64,000 nucleotides of DNA, taken from Sphingomonas sp. GTDB taxonomy: Bacteria > Pseudomonadota > Alphaproteobacteria > Sphingomonadales > Sphingomonadaceae. The DNA lies in assembly GCF_026460985.1 (NCBI RefSeq), contig NZ_JAPKNM010000006.1:1-64000 (forward strand). The letters are read 5' to 3'. Within the stretch, counting starts at the first letter, position 1; each line of letters begins with the position of its first letter. Shown here piece by piece: positions 33,384 to 41,728 of the stretch. The position numbers and the translations under genes are program-made. A model generated the notes under the pieces. The model worked only from the letters and a program-made list of their open reading frames with translations, was not told the DNA's origin and made no database searches.

Positions 33384-35486
33384 CTATTTGTCTGAGAATA
33401 TTGCCACAGCGCCGCCGCTCGCCGCGAGCGGCAGTTCGAGCGTATCGGCGCTGGTCACCTTGCGGCTGGCGAGCGTGACGGAATCGGCCTTGTCGCCATC
33501 GGTCCAGATCCGCGCGGTCACCGGCTTTCGGCCGAGGAAGCCGAGGGGCACGCGCACCGTCCGCGCGGTCTCGCCGTTCATCGCGCCGAGATACCAGCGC
33601 GTGCCCTTGCGGCGGGCGAGGACGATATACTCGCCCGTCTCGCCGGCGAGGAAGCGCGTCTCGTCCCAGGCCGCGGGGACCTGCTTGACGAAGTCGAACC
33701 CCGCGGGGCTCGCGGCATAGGTGTCGGGGCTGTCGGCGACGCTGCCGAGCGGCGAGAGGAACACGACGTACATCGCCAGCCCGTGCGCGCGCGTCGTCTG
33801 GACGAAGGGCAGATCATTGCGGATCCTGAACTCGGCCGGCGTCACGTTGCGGAAGCCGCCGGGGGTATAGTCCATCGGCCCGAGCAGCCCGCGAGTGAAG
33901 GCGAGCATGACGTTGTGGCGTGCGGTGATCCGGCGGCTCCACTTGTTGTACTCGGCGCCCATCACGCCTTCCTGCGTCATGAAATTGGGCCAGGTCCGCG
34001 TGGTCCCGCGCGGCGGATAGGCGCCGTGCAGGTCGACCATCAGATGGTGTCGCGCCGCCGCGCCGAGCAATTTGGTGTACCAATTGACCATCCACTGATC
34101 GTCGCGGTCCATGAAATCGACCTTGATCCCCGCGATGCCGAGCTTTTCGTAGAGCGCGAGCGCGTCCTCCATCTGCTCGTCGAGCGCCTGCCAATGGGTC
34201 CAGAGCCACAGCCGGACCTTCTTCGCCCTGGCATAGTCGACGACTTCCTGGAGATTGATCGCGTCGGACCATCTGGTGACGTCGACGCCCGGGCGGCGCA
34301 CCCCGCCCCCGCCCGCGCCGGCATACCAGCCCTCGTCGATCATCGCATAAGGCAGGCCGTTGGCGGCGGCGAAGTCGATGAACGCCTTGGCGACCGCGGT
34401 GCTGGTGCGCTGGCCGGGAAGGCTGGCGATGACCGGGCCGTTCCACCAGTCCCAGCTGGCGATGCCGGGCTTGATCCAGCCGGTGTCCTCGATCCGGCTC
34501 GGGCTGGAGAGGTTGGTGAGCAGGGTGGATTCGCTGAGCTTGCCGAGCTGGTCGGCGAGCATCACCACGCGCCACGGCGTGACGATCGGGCTGCCGATGC
34601 GGGTGTGCACCGCGATGCGGAAATCGTCGAGCGAGGGCGAGAGCTTGAGCTGCAGCCCGAGCCCGCCGTCGCCGCGCCCGGTCAAATACATACCGGCGAA
34701 ATCGATCAGATCGGCCTCGGCGAGCGCGAACGCCGCGCTGCCGGTCTCGCAGGCGAAGGGCAGGTCGAACAGATTGTGGTCGCGCATGCGACTGGTGTCG
34801 ACGGGGTCGAACTCGCCTTCGTGGCTCGAGCCGAACTTGCCGACGTTGAAGCCCCAGCATTTGTACGCTTCAGGGAAGTAGAAGCCGGTGCGCTCGTAGC
34901 GGATGATCGCCGCGGCGGTGGCGGGCTGGACCGGGATCACGCTGCGGAAGGCGACGCCGTCGTCATAGGCGCGCAGCACCACGTCGAGCTTGCGCTTCGC
35001 TCCGCCCTTCTCCTGCAAGTGGACGGTGAGCTGGTTGTACTGGTCGCGCCCTTCGGCCGCCTTGCCCGCGACGATCGGATAGCGCGTATCGCCGCTCGCC
35101 TGCTCGGAGCCGGTGATGGCGAGGTTATAGCCCAGCGTATCATTGTCGAGATCGAGCAGGATCGGCGAAGGTGCCAGCACCGGCGCGCCGCGGCGGGCGA
35201 CGGTGTAGACCGGGGTACCGGTGGCGCTGACCTGGAGGGTGATGCGGTTGGTGCCGTCGGGAGAGGCGAGTTCGAGCCGCTGGGCGGCGGCGGGGGTTGC
35301 CAGGGCGAGGACGACCGCAAGAAGCGCTCCCCTCCCTGCAAGGGAGGGGATGGGGGTGGGTGCGCGGCGCCAGCCGCGCCCTGCGCCCGCCAAAAGAAGC
35401 GCCAGACGGGGCATCGAGCCCCGCCTGCCGCTGGACCCACCCCTTGATCCCCTCCCTTGCAGGGAGGGGAAAAGGAATGCCTTCAT
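33384..35486 (-). CDS. Glycoside hydrolase family 97 enzyme with a repeat-interrupted signal peptide
   Basis: 700 residues. The ATG at 35486 overlaps the stop of the upstream SGNH gene (ATGA), so it is the likely native start. After MKAFL the frame crosses a palindromic repeat (35328-35470) and then re-enters a typical signal end (ALLAVVLALATPAAAQ). The GH97 body follows: N-terminal super-sandwich (LDNDTLGYNLAITGSEQA), TIM barrel with WDWWNGPVI, YAMIDEGWYAG, IAGIKVDFMDRDD (Asp about 455) and TQEGVMGAEYNKW, and a C-terminal beta domain. GH97 includes alpha-glucosidases and alpha-galactosidases, calcium dependent; the Asp in KVDF fits the retaining alpha-galactosidase group, but this is not certain. 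An ATG inside the repeat at 35414 could also serve as start. Confidence 0.85.
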   Translation of the reverse strand: MKAFLFPSLQGRGSRGGSSGRRGSMPRLALLLAGAGRGWRRAPTPIPSLAGRGALLAVVLALATPAAAQRLELASPDGTNRITLQVSATGTPVYTVARRGAPVLAPSPILLDLDNDTLGYNLAITGSEQASGDTRYPIVAGKAAEGRDQYNQLTVHLQEKGGAKRKLDVVLRAYDDGVAFRSVIPVQPATAAAIIRYERTGFYFPEAYKCWGFNVGKFGSSHEGEFDPVDTSRMRDHNLFDLPFACETGSAAFALAEADLIDFAGMYLTGRGDGGLGLQLKLSPSLDDFRIAVHTRIGSPIVTPWRVVMLADQLGKLSESTLLTNLSSPSRIEDTGWIKPGIASWDWWNGPVIASLPGQRTSTAVAKAFIDFAAANGLPYAMIDEGWYAGAGGGGVRRPGVDVTRWSDAINLQEVVDYARAKKVRLWLWTHWQALDEQMEDALALYEKLGIAGIKVDFMDRDDQWMVNWYTKLLGAAARHHLMVDLHGAYPPRGTTRTWPNFMTQEGVMGAEYNKWSRRITARHNVMLAFTRGLLGPMDYTPGGFRNVTPAEFRIRNDLPFVQTTRAHGLAMYVVFLSPLGSVADSPDTYAASPAGFDFVKQVPAAWDETRFLAGETGEYIVLARRKGTRWYLGAMNGETARTVRVPLGFLGRKPVTARIWTDGDKADSVTLASRKVTSADTLELPLAASGGAVAIFSDK
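35328..35470. repeat. Palindromic repeat, class C, inserted in the GH97 signal-peptide region
   Basis: Two 23-bp palindromes, TCCCCTCCC-TGCAA-GGGAGGGGA (35328-35350) and TCCCCTCCC-TTGCA-GGGAGGGGA (35448-35470), flank about 97 bp with inner inverted GGGGGTGGGT / ACCCACCCC stretches. The element is translated in frame as peptides such as FPSLQGRGSRGG and APTPIPSLAGRG. It differs in sequence from classes A and B but has the same two-arm design. Confidence 0.85.
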
Positions 35487-36205
35487 ATTTTCCGCGCCCG
35501 CAGGAACGGTTCGATCACCGTCGCCATCCTGTCATAGCCCTGCTCGGTCGGGTGGACGCCGTCGGTCGCCATTCCGGGCTTCATCGCGCCCTTTTCGTCG
35601 GCGAGCACCGGCCAATAGTCGATCCAGGTGGCGCCGGCGGTCTTGGCATGGCCCTTGAGCCAGGCGTTGATCGCGCGGATCGGCTCGACCGTCGCCAGGC
35701 CCGGCCGCCAGGGAAAGTGATCCGCGGGCGGCACCGAGGCGATCAGCACCTCGATGCGGTTCGCCTGGGCGATCGCGGTCATCATCCGGAAATTGTCGCA
35801 GGTCTGGGCAAGCGTGATCTTGCCGGTATTGCCCGCGACGTCGTTGGTCCCCGCCATGATGTGGACGTAGCGCGGCTTCAATGCGACCACGTCGGCCATC
35901 ATCCGGAGCACCATCTGCGGCGTGGTCTGCCCGCTGATCCCGCGCCCGACCCGGCCGGGCTTGAAGAAATCGGGCCGCTGGCCGCGCCATCCCTCGGTGA
36001 TCGAATCGCCCATGAAGACGATGTTGGTCTTCGCCCCCGAGGCGAGGAGCTTGCGGTCCTCCTCGGCATAGCGTTCGAGCCAGGGCCAATCCTCGCGGAG
36101 CTGGCGCTGGCGCTTCTCCTCCCAGCTCTCCTGCGGCTGGGCGCGGGCGACGAAGGGCAATGCGAGCGCGCCGGCGAGGAAGCCGCGGCGGACGATCGGG
36201 TTCAT
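35483..36205 (-). CDS. Exported SGNH/GDSL-type esterase
   Basis: 240 residues, ATG 36205 with AGGAG upstream. Tat/Sec-like signal NPIVRRGFLAGALALPFVAR. SGNH blocks: Ser in NIVFMGDSITEGW (about 67), Gly in GRGISGQTTPQMV, Asn in VHIMAGTNDVAGNTG, and the Asp/His pair in ATDGVHPTEQGYD (about 213-216). Such enzymes remove acetyl or other acyl groups from glycans. The stop overlaps the GH97 start, so deacylation and GH97 cleavage probably act on the same substrate in the periplasm. Confidence 0.88.
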   Translation of the reverse strand: MNPIVRRGFLAGALALPFVARAQPQESWEEKRQRQLREDWPWLERYAEEDRKLLASGAKTNIVFMGDSITEGWRGQRPDFFKPGRVGRGISGQTTPQMVLRMMADVVALKPRYVHIMAGTNDVAGNTGKITLAQTCDNFRMMTAIAQANRIEVLIASVPPADHFPWRPGLATVEPIRAINAWLKGHAKTAGATWIDYWPVLADEKGAMKPGMATDGVHPTEQGYDRMATVIEPFLRARKI

Positions 36206-36365
36206 GGTCTCTCCTGTCTCGGCGGGCGGGGACCCCGCATTCCGGGCGAGCTTAGCGGGACGCGAAGAAAGCTGGCAAGCGCGCGCGATGCCGGTCGTTC
36301 TTGAGGAGGAGCCCGATCGGGCGCGGGTTCCGGGCTCGGGTTCGGACAGCGATCCGCGCCCCTGT

Positions 36366-36401
36366 TTGACCCGCGGCCGGCATATCTTGGCCGCGGGTCA
36401 A
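36366..36401. promoter_or_regulatory. 13-bp perfect inverted repeat upstream of an L,D-transpeptidase gene
   Basis: TTGACCCGCGGCC (36366-36378) and GGCCGCGGGTCAA (36389-36401) flank the loop GGCATATCTT. It lies 86 bases before the L,D-transpeptidase start in a 282-bp gap between divergent genes. It has no T-run on either side, so an operator or leader structure is more likely than a terminator. Nothing else stands out in this gap. Confidence 0.45.
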
Positions 36402-36487
36402 TAGTTGCTCGCACTTGCACCCGATATTCGCCTATTAGCACCTCGATTCAACTGATGCGCCGGGGGGCGGACAGTCGGGCAGGAGTA

Positions 36488-38011
36488 ATGAGTGTGATAT
36501 CGCGAGCGACTTTGGGGCAGTCGGTGGGACTGGGCATCGCCATGGCCGGGACGATCGGCCTGGCGAGCGCGCCCGGCTTCGCGCAGCAGCAGCCCCCCCG
36601 CGCGCCCGGCGTGGCGCAGCAGCAGATTCCGCCTGCGCACCCGATGGTGCAGGTGGTCCCGCCGGTCGCCCCCGTGCAATTGGTGCCGCCGCCGACGCTC
36701 AGCGCCAGCCAGGCCGAGCAGCTCGGCCAGCTGCTCGCCGATGCCGGCTTCGCGCAGGGCCTGCGCCACGACGGCACCGCGCAGCCGCGTCCGCAGGGCA
36801 ACGACGCCCTGGTCCGCGCCGCGCTCGATTATGCGCATGCGGTGCATTCGGGGCGGCTCGACGCGAGCGACTTCCAGCAGGACTGGGGCCTGCGGCCCGC
36901 CGCCTACGACCCCCTCCCCGCCTTCGCCGATGCGGTGAAGCGCGATCGGATCGCCGCCTGGTTCCGTTCGCTGCCCCCGCCCTATTCGGGCTATGACGGG
37001 CTGCAGAAGGGGCTCGCCACCTATCGCAAGATCGAGGCGAACGGGGGCTGGGCGACGCTTCCCGCGGGTCCGGACATGACCGTCGGCGCCAGCGGCCCGC
37101 GCGTCGCGGCGCTGCGCAAGCGGCTCGCGGTCGAGGACGGCGAAGTCGTGGCCACGGGGAACAAGTTCGACGCGGAGCTCAAGGACGCGGTGGTCCGCGC
37201 GCAGAAGCGCTACGGGCTCAACCCCACCGGCGTCGTCTCCACCGGCACGCTCGGCGCGCTCAACGTGCCGGCGGGCGACCGCGTCCGCCAGATCATGGCG
37301 AACATGGAGCGCTGGCGCTGGCTGCCGGCCGAGCTCCCCGCCAAGCGCATCCAGGTCAACATCGCCGCGGCGGTGCTGACGGTGTTCGAGGGCGACGCCC
37401 CGATCGCGTCGATGAAGGCGGTGACCGGGCGCCCGGGCAACGAGACGCCGATGCTCCAGTCGCGCATCCACTCGATCGTGCTCAATCCGCCCTGGAACGT
37501 GCCGGCGGGGATCGCGGCCAAGGAGCTGTTCCCCAAGGGCGCGGCCTATCTGGCGCGCAACAACTACAAGATCATCGGCACGGGCGCGGGCCGCCGCATC
37601 CAGCAGCAGCCGGGCCCGAAGAGCGCGCTCGGGCTCTACAAGTTCGACTTCGACAACCCCTATGCCGTGTATCTCCACGACACGCCGTCGCAATCGACCT
37701 TCTCGAGCTTCAGCCGCCTCGCCAGCCATGGCTGCGTCCGGCTGGAGAAGCCGGGCCCGCTCGCCCAGCTGCTGCTGCGCAACGACCCCGCCTGGCAGCC
37801 CGACGAGATCCAGACGGCGCTCTCGACGGGCAAGACCCAGCGCGTGCAGCTGCAGCCGCAGGACCAGGTCCATGTCTATCTGCTCTACTGGACCGCGTTC
37901 GCGAGCGCGAACGGGACGATGAACTTCCGCGGCGATCCCTATAGCTGGGACAAGACGCTCGCGGCCAAGATCGAAAGGCGCTCGGCGATCACCGCCGTCG
38001 CCGCACGTTGA
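36488..38011 (+). CDS. LdtD (YcbB)-like L,D-transpeptidase
   Basis: 507 residues from ATG 36488; the AGGAG at 36481-36485 is only 2 bases from it, so the in-frame GTG at 36494 (8-base spacing) may be the real start. Signal peptide LGIAMAGTIGLASAPGFAQ, then a Gln/Pro-rich linker. Residues about 80-190 are the scaffold domain, about 195-260 a PG_binding_1 repeat (VGASGPRVAALRKRL, GLNPTGVVSTGTLGALNV), and about 270-430 the YkuD domain with FSRLASHGCVRLEKPG (Cys about 416). This is the family that forms 3-3 cross-links in peptidoglycan. The small lipoprotein gene follows 14 bases later. Confidence 0.88.
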   Translation: MSVISRATLGQSVGLGIAMAGTIGLASAPGFAQQQPPRAPGVAQQQIPPAHPMVQVVPPVAPVQLVPPPTLSASQAEQLGQLLADAGFAQGLRHDGTAQPRPQGNDALVRAALDYAHAVHSGRLDASDFQQDWGLRPAAYDPLPAFADAVKRDRIAAWFRSLPPPYSGYDGLQKGLATYRKIEANGGWATLPAGPDMTVGASGPRVAALRKRLAVEDGEVVATGNKFDAELKDAVVRAQKRYGLNPTGVVSTGTLGALNVPAGDRVRQIMANMERWRWLPAELPAKRIQVNIAAAVLTVFEGDAPIASMKAVTGRPGNETPMLQSRIHSIVLNPPWNVPAGIAAKELFPKGAAYLARNNYKIIGTGAGRRIQQQPGPKSALGLYKFDFDNPYAVYLHDTPSQSTFSSFSRLASHGCVRLEKPGPLAQLLLRNDPAWQPDEIQTALSTGKTQRVQLQPQDQVHVYLLYWTAFASANGTMNFRGDPYSWDKTLAAKIERRSAITAVAAR

Positions 38012-38025
38012 AAAGGGAGAATTCG

Positions 38026-38349
38026 ATGAACATCAAGCGTATCGCGCTGCTCGCCTCCGCGGCCGGCGCCCTTGCGCTGGGCGCGTGCTCGGGCGGGAAC
38101 GACGAGGCGACCGCGCCGACGGGCAATGTCGAGAACATGACGCCGATCGAAGTGACGAACGAGAGCCCGGTGGCGATCGAGACCCCGGCCGCGGCCCCGA
38201 CCGACAACCTCGCCGCCACGACCGATGTCGAGCCGACGCCCTCCACGCTCAGCCCGGACGAGCAGACGCAGGACGACGCCGACGCGACCGGCATGACCGC
38301 CCGCGTCTCGCGCGACGAAGGCGGCAACGAGGCCCAGCCGGCGCAATGA
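38026..38349 (+). CDS. Small acidic lipoprotein
   Basis: 107 residues from ATG 38026 (GGGAG upstream). Signal IKRIALLASAAGALALGACS with lipobox ALGAC. The mature part is disordered, rich in Thr, Pro, Asp, Glu and Asn (TPIEVTNESPVAIETPAAAP), with no recognisable domain. It follows the LdtD-like gene by 14 bases and is probably co-transcribed. Function unknown. Confidence 0.7.
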   Translation: MNIKRIALLASAAGALALGACSGGNDEATAPTGNVENMTPIEVTNESPVAIETPAAAPTDNLAATTDVEPTPSTLSPDEQTQDDADATGMTARVSRDEGGNEAQPAQ

Positions 38350-38355
38350 TCCCTT

Positions 38356-38391
38356 CCCCGCTGGCGGCGGCGTCAGGCGTCGCCGGCGGGG
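38356..38391. terminator. Hairpin between the convergent lipoprotein and halogenase genes
   Basis: CCCCGCTGGCG (38356-38366) and CGCCGGCGGGG (38381-38391) pair over 11 positions with one wobble. The halogenase stop lies inside it. A proper T-run is lacking, so a role as bidirectional terminator is only plausible. Confidence 0.35.
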
Positions 38392-39866
38392 CAGTATTGC
38401 GCCAGGAACTCCTGGTGCGACGGCATCCGCGCGACCGCGGCCTGGATGTTCGACTTGAGCGCCGCCAGAGCGCCCCGGAGTTCGCCCGGGTCCATCATCC
38501 GGGCCAGCCGATGATAGCTCGCCGGCGCGAGCCCCTGGCCGAGCAGCACCTGCACCCAGCTATCCACCCGGAACAGATCGTTGCCCTCCTGATAGGCGTG
38601 CGCGGCGTCGCGGAACAACGCCATGCGCTCGGCGAGGCTGTCCGGGATCTCCATCGTCCGGCAGCGATCCCAGAAGGGTGAATCGTCGCGCCGGGTGAGA
38701 TGGTAATGCAGCGTGATGAAGTCGCGAATGCCTTCGAGCTCGTGGCGGGACTGGGCGTTGAAGCGGTTGGCGACCGCCTCGTCGCAGCCGCCGAAGGGGA
38801 AGAGCTGGACCAACCGCGTCACCGCCACCTTGACGAGATGGATGCTCGTCGACTCGAGCGGCTCGATGAAGCCGCTGGCGAGACCCAGCGCGACGCAGTT
38901 CTTGTTCCACACTTTCCGCCGAGCGCCGGTCTGGTAGCGGATCAGCCGAGGTTCGATCAGAGCATCGCCCTCTATGTCGTTGAGAAGCTTCGTACGAGCA
39001 TCCTCATCCGACATGAAGTCGCTGCAAAAGACGATGCCGTTGCCGACCCGATGCTGGAGCGGAATCCGCCAGCGCCACCCGGCTTCGTGCGCGATCGCGC
39101 GGGTCAGCGGGATCGCGGGCCCCGTCGAGCGCGTCTGCACGGCGAAAGCGCTGTTGGTCGGAAGATATCGCGACCAATCCTCATATCCGCTATGAAGAGT
39201 CTGCTCTATCAGCAGGGCACGAAACCCGGTGCAGTCGAGGAACAGATCCCCTTCCACGCGCACGCCCGATTCGAGCACCAGCGCTTCGATGAACCCGGTT
39301 TCCGGATGCTGCTCGACCTGCGCGATCTTGCCCTCGACCCGGCGCACGCCCGCGGGCTCGGCCAGCCCGCGCAGGAAACGGGCGTAGAGCGTCGCATCCA
39401 AGTGATAGGCGTAGTTGATGGCGAGGCCGTCGGCCTTGGCGAATTTGCCAGCCGCGGACGCCTGGAGCTCGAAGCAATAATCGGCGAGGCTGCCGCCGAA
39501 GCCCTGCGCCTGCGCCTCCAGCCAGAAATGGTGGAAATCGGCCATCCAGGTCGAGCGCTTGCCGATCTCGCCGAAGCTGTGGATGTAGCGGTCGCCGATC
39601 TGGCCCCAATTCTCGAAGGCGATCCCCAGTTTGAAGGTCGCCTGGGTGGCGCGCATGAACGCCGGCTCGTTGATGCCGAGGAGCTCATGGAAGCTACGCG
39701 AGGTGGGGATGGTCGATTCCCCTACCCCCACCGTCCCGATCTCGTCGGACTCGACCAATGTGATGTCGATCAGCGGCCCGAGCTGCTTGACCAGGGCCGC
39801 CGCCGCGACCCAGCCGGCGGTGCCGCCGCCGGCAATGACGACGCGCTTCACGATCTGTTCGCTCAT
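38373..39866 (-). CDS. Flavin-dependent tryptophan-halogenase-family protein (cassette 1)
   Basis: 497 residues from ATG 39866, overlapping the upstream cupin stop (ATGA). FAD-binding GGGTAGWVAAAAL at the start; GVGESTIPTS; the Lys in ATFKLGIAFENW (about 78) and the Glu in PLESTSIHL (about 336) correspond to the catalytic Lys79 and Glu346 of PrnA-type halogenases; the signature GWRWRIPLQ is present. All marks of an active FADH2-dependent halogenase are thus kept. Homologues in Xanthomonas, Brevundimonas and Caulobacter lie near TBDR genes and halogenate free indoles in vitro; the natural substrate is unknown. It ends a TBDR-SapC-cupin-halogenase operon. A flavin reductase is not in the window. 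Confidence 0.88.
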   Translation of the reverse strand: MSEQIVKRVVIAGGGTAGWVAAAALVKQLGPLIDITLVESDEIGTVGVGESTIPTSRSFHELLGINEPAFMRATQATFKLGIAFENWGQIGDRYIHSFGEIGKRSTWMADFHHFWLEAQAQGFGGSLADYCFELQASAAGKFAKADGLAINYAYHLDATLYARFLRGLAEPAGVRRVEGKIAQVEQHPETGFIEALVLESGVRVEGDLFLDCTGFRALLIEQTLHSGYEDWSRYLPTNSAFAVQTRSTGPAIPLTRAIAHEAGWRWRIPLQHRVGNGIVFCSDFMSDEDARTKLLNDIEGDALIEPRLIRYQTGARRKVWNKNCVALGLASGFIEPLESTSIHLVKVAVTRLVQLFPFGGCDEAVANRFNAQSRHELEGIRDFITLHYHLTRRDDSPFWDRCRTMEIPDSLAERMALFRDAAHAYQEGNDLFRVDSWVQVLLGQGLAPASYHRLARMMDPGELRGALAALKSNIQAAVARMPSHQEFLAQYCPAGDA

Positions 39867-40891
39867 CGATTCAACCTGTTGAGCAGCTGCGCCCGCAAGC
39901 GGCGCGCCTTCATTTCGTCGAGCGGGCCGAGCGCGCCGCTGGCATGTTCGGGGAGATGCGCGCCGGCACGATCCGCGGGCCCGAAGACATAATAATCGAA
40001 CAGCGCCCGCCACCCGCGCTTCTCCGCCTCGGGCCGGTCGCGCAGGCTGAGCAGGGCATGGAGAAGCGTGTTCTGCGGCGTGTCCATGAAGGCCGGCGAG
40101 GTGTTCCACCAATAGTTGATCATGGCGTTGAACGGGTCGAGCGCATCGACCTGGTGCCACCAGAGAGCCGGATAGAAGAGCACGTCGCCGGGCTCGAGCT
40201 CGGCGACCTGCGCGGCGTCGAGCGCCTCGCGGAAGCGCGGGAAGCGATCGAAATCGGGCGCGCGGAAATCGACCATCGTCACCACCTGCCCGCCCGGCGT
40301 GGGCTCGAGCGGGCCGGGATAGAGATTGGCGACCTGTTCGGGCGGGAAGAGCGTGAACCGCCGCCGCCCGACCATGCAGCAGGCCAGGTTGTTCGACATG
40401 TCGTAATGCGCCGCGGCGGTGGTGCGATTGCCAATCCAGATGCTCGCCAGCGGCGGATTTGCCGCGAACATCGGATCGTTCAGCACCAGATCGTTCCCGG
40501 CGCGCAGGCCGGGCAGATAGGCGTCGAGATCGGTCGAGCCGACATAGAAGGACGGCGGCGCCGCGTCGTCCAGATGCGCGCGGATCCGATCGAGGAACGC
40601 GGCCAGGAGCACGCGCTCGCTGGCGAAGTTTAGGCCGGTCAGATCGTCGGCATAAGCGAAGCGGCCGCCGATCCCGGGCGCGCCGGTGAAGCCCGTGATG
40701 CGCGCGCCCCCGTCGAAGCCCGCCAGATAGGCGATCGCCGCCTCGGCGCCTTCGAGCCCGCGCTGCACGAGCGGCCAATGGCGGGCCACGCCCTTGAGGA
40801 TCGCCGGCTCCTGCGCCTCGAGCAGCGCGGCATAGGGAATCGCGTCGGGGGCGATCCCGCCGATCTCCTTCGTCGCGCGCAGGGCGGTCAC
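39863..40891 (-). CDS. Cupin-like (JmjC/Cupin_8) protein, putative 2-oxoglutarate dioxygenase
   Basis: 342 residues from a GTG at 40891 that overlaps the SapC stop (GTGA). The double-stranded beta-helix has the iron motif HYD in AAAHYDMSNNLACCMVG (His about 161) and the distal His in ALWWHQVDAL (about 245). An upstream IPYAALLEAQEPAILKGVAR is typical of Cupin_8 proteins such as protein hydroxylases. Activity would be Fe(II)/2-oxoglutarate-dependent hydroxylation, of protein side chains in known relatives. Position between SapC and halogenase with overlapping starts and stops indicates one functional unit. Confidence 0.82.
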   Translation of the reverse strand: MTALRATKEIGGIAPDAIPYAALLEAQEPAILKGVARHWPLVQRGLEGAEAAIAYLAGFDGGARITGFTGAPGIGGRFAYADDLTGLNFASERVLLAAFLDRIRAHLDDAAPPSFYVGSTDLDAYLPGLRAGNDLVLNDPMFAANPPLASIWIGNRTTAAAHYDMSNNLACCMVGRRRFTLFPPEQVANLYPGPLEPTPGGQVVTMVDFRAPDFDRFPRFREALDAAQVAELEPGDVLFYPALWWHQVDALDPFNAMINYWWNTSPAFMDTPQNTLLHALLSLRDRPEAEKRGWRALFDYYVFGPADRAGAHLPEHASGALGPLDEMKARRLRAQLLNRLNR

Positions 40892-41604
40892 CCGGCGGCG
40901 GCCAGCGCGAGCTTTCGCTCGATCAGCCGGTTCACATTGGCGGTCGAAGCCACGACGAGGAACGCGGCGTAGAGGAAGCCCGACCGGTGCAGCCGCTCGA
41001 GCGCCGCGCCGTCCAGCGCGCCCAGCCGCTCGGCGGAGATGGTGCTGTAATCGGGCAGGTCATATTGCTCGGTGTCGCTGAGCTGGACCTGCACCGCCAC
41101 GGGCTCGATCAGCCCGGCATCCTCGAACGCCTCGAACATCGGCCGGATCAGGTCGAGCCCGGTATAGATCGTCCGCAGCACCCCCGCGACATGCTCGAGA
41201 TAGGGCGCGTTGCCGCCATGCGGCAGGAACAGGGGCTGGCCTTCGCCCGCGCCGCGGCGGACGCGGGCGTGCTCGGGATCGACATGGATCATCGGCTCGC
41301 CGCCCTCCTCGCCCATGCCGATCACGAACGGGCCGCGCTGCTGCGCCGCGGGCACGTAGCGCGCCTGCCAGCCCATATCGTCGAGAAAGAGATTCTCGTC
41401 GCGATCGAGCCCCAGCAGCGCCACCGCCTGGAGATCGCCGCTCGCGTCGAACGTGAAGAAGATCGGATATTCGCGCTGGATCTCCTCGAACTCGGTCGGG
41501 AAGATCAGCACCTGGTTGACCGCGTCGCCAAATTCGGCGGCGTGGCGCGTGATCACCCGCAGATCGTGGTGATCGACATTGTTGAGCTGTACCGTCCTGG
41601 TCAT
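40888..41604 (-). CDS. SapC family protein
   Basis: 238 residues from ATG 41604 (GGAG 8 bases upstream). Matches SapC: DLRVITRHAAEFGDAVNQVL, FPTEFEEIQREYPIFFT, NLFLDDMGWQARYVPA, GPFVIGMG, and a C-terminal domain with LHRSGFLYAAFLVVASTANV. The name comes from a Campylobacter S-layer-linked gene; the biochemical role is unknown. No signal peptide. In sphingomonads and xanthomonads it is regularly found beside TBDR and halogenase genes, which fits here. Coupled to the cupin gene downstream by GTGA. Confidence 0.85.
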   Translation of the reverse strand: MTRTVQLNNVDHHDLRVITRHAAEFGDAVNQVLIFPTEFEEIQREYPIFFTFDASGDLQAVALLGLDRDENLFLDDMGWQARYVPAAQQRGPFVIGMGEEGGEPMIHVDPEHARVRRGAGEGQPLFLPHGGNAPYLEHVAGVLRTIYTGLDLIRPMFEAFEDAGLIEPVAVQVQLSDTEQYDLPDYSTISAERLGALDGAALERLHRSGFLYAAFLVVASTANVNRLIERKLALAAAG

Positions 41605-41670
41605 CTGGAAAGCTCCGGGCCACGCGGGCCGGATATGAAACAAAGCGCCCGAGCACTCAACCGCCGGGCA

Positions 41671-41700
41671 GGAAAAGGGCCGCTGCGAACAGCGGCCCTT
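41671..41700 (-). terminator. Terminator between TBDR and SapC genes
   Basis: On the minus strand AAGGGCCGCTG / CAGCGGCCCTT (41700-41690 and 41685-41675) form an 11-bp stem with a TTCG tetraloop, followed by TTTTCC. It lies 29 bases after the TBDR stop. It would cut most transcripts after the receptor and let a fraction continue into SapC-cupin-halogenase. Confidence 0.75.
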
Positions 41701-41728
41701 CCCCCTCCTATCCCAATCGGCCGGACCG

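Noticed and set aside
38373..40778. Possible fusion protein of cupin and halogenase from one continuous minus-strand frame
   Set aside because: The upstream part of that frame is an off-frame reading of the cupin gene; the real cupin frame ends at 39863 with an ATGA overlap to the halogenase start.
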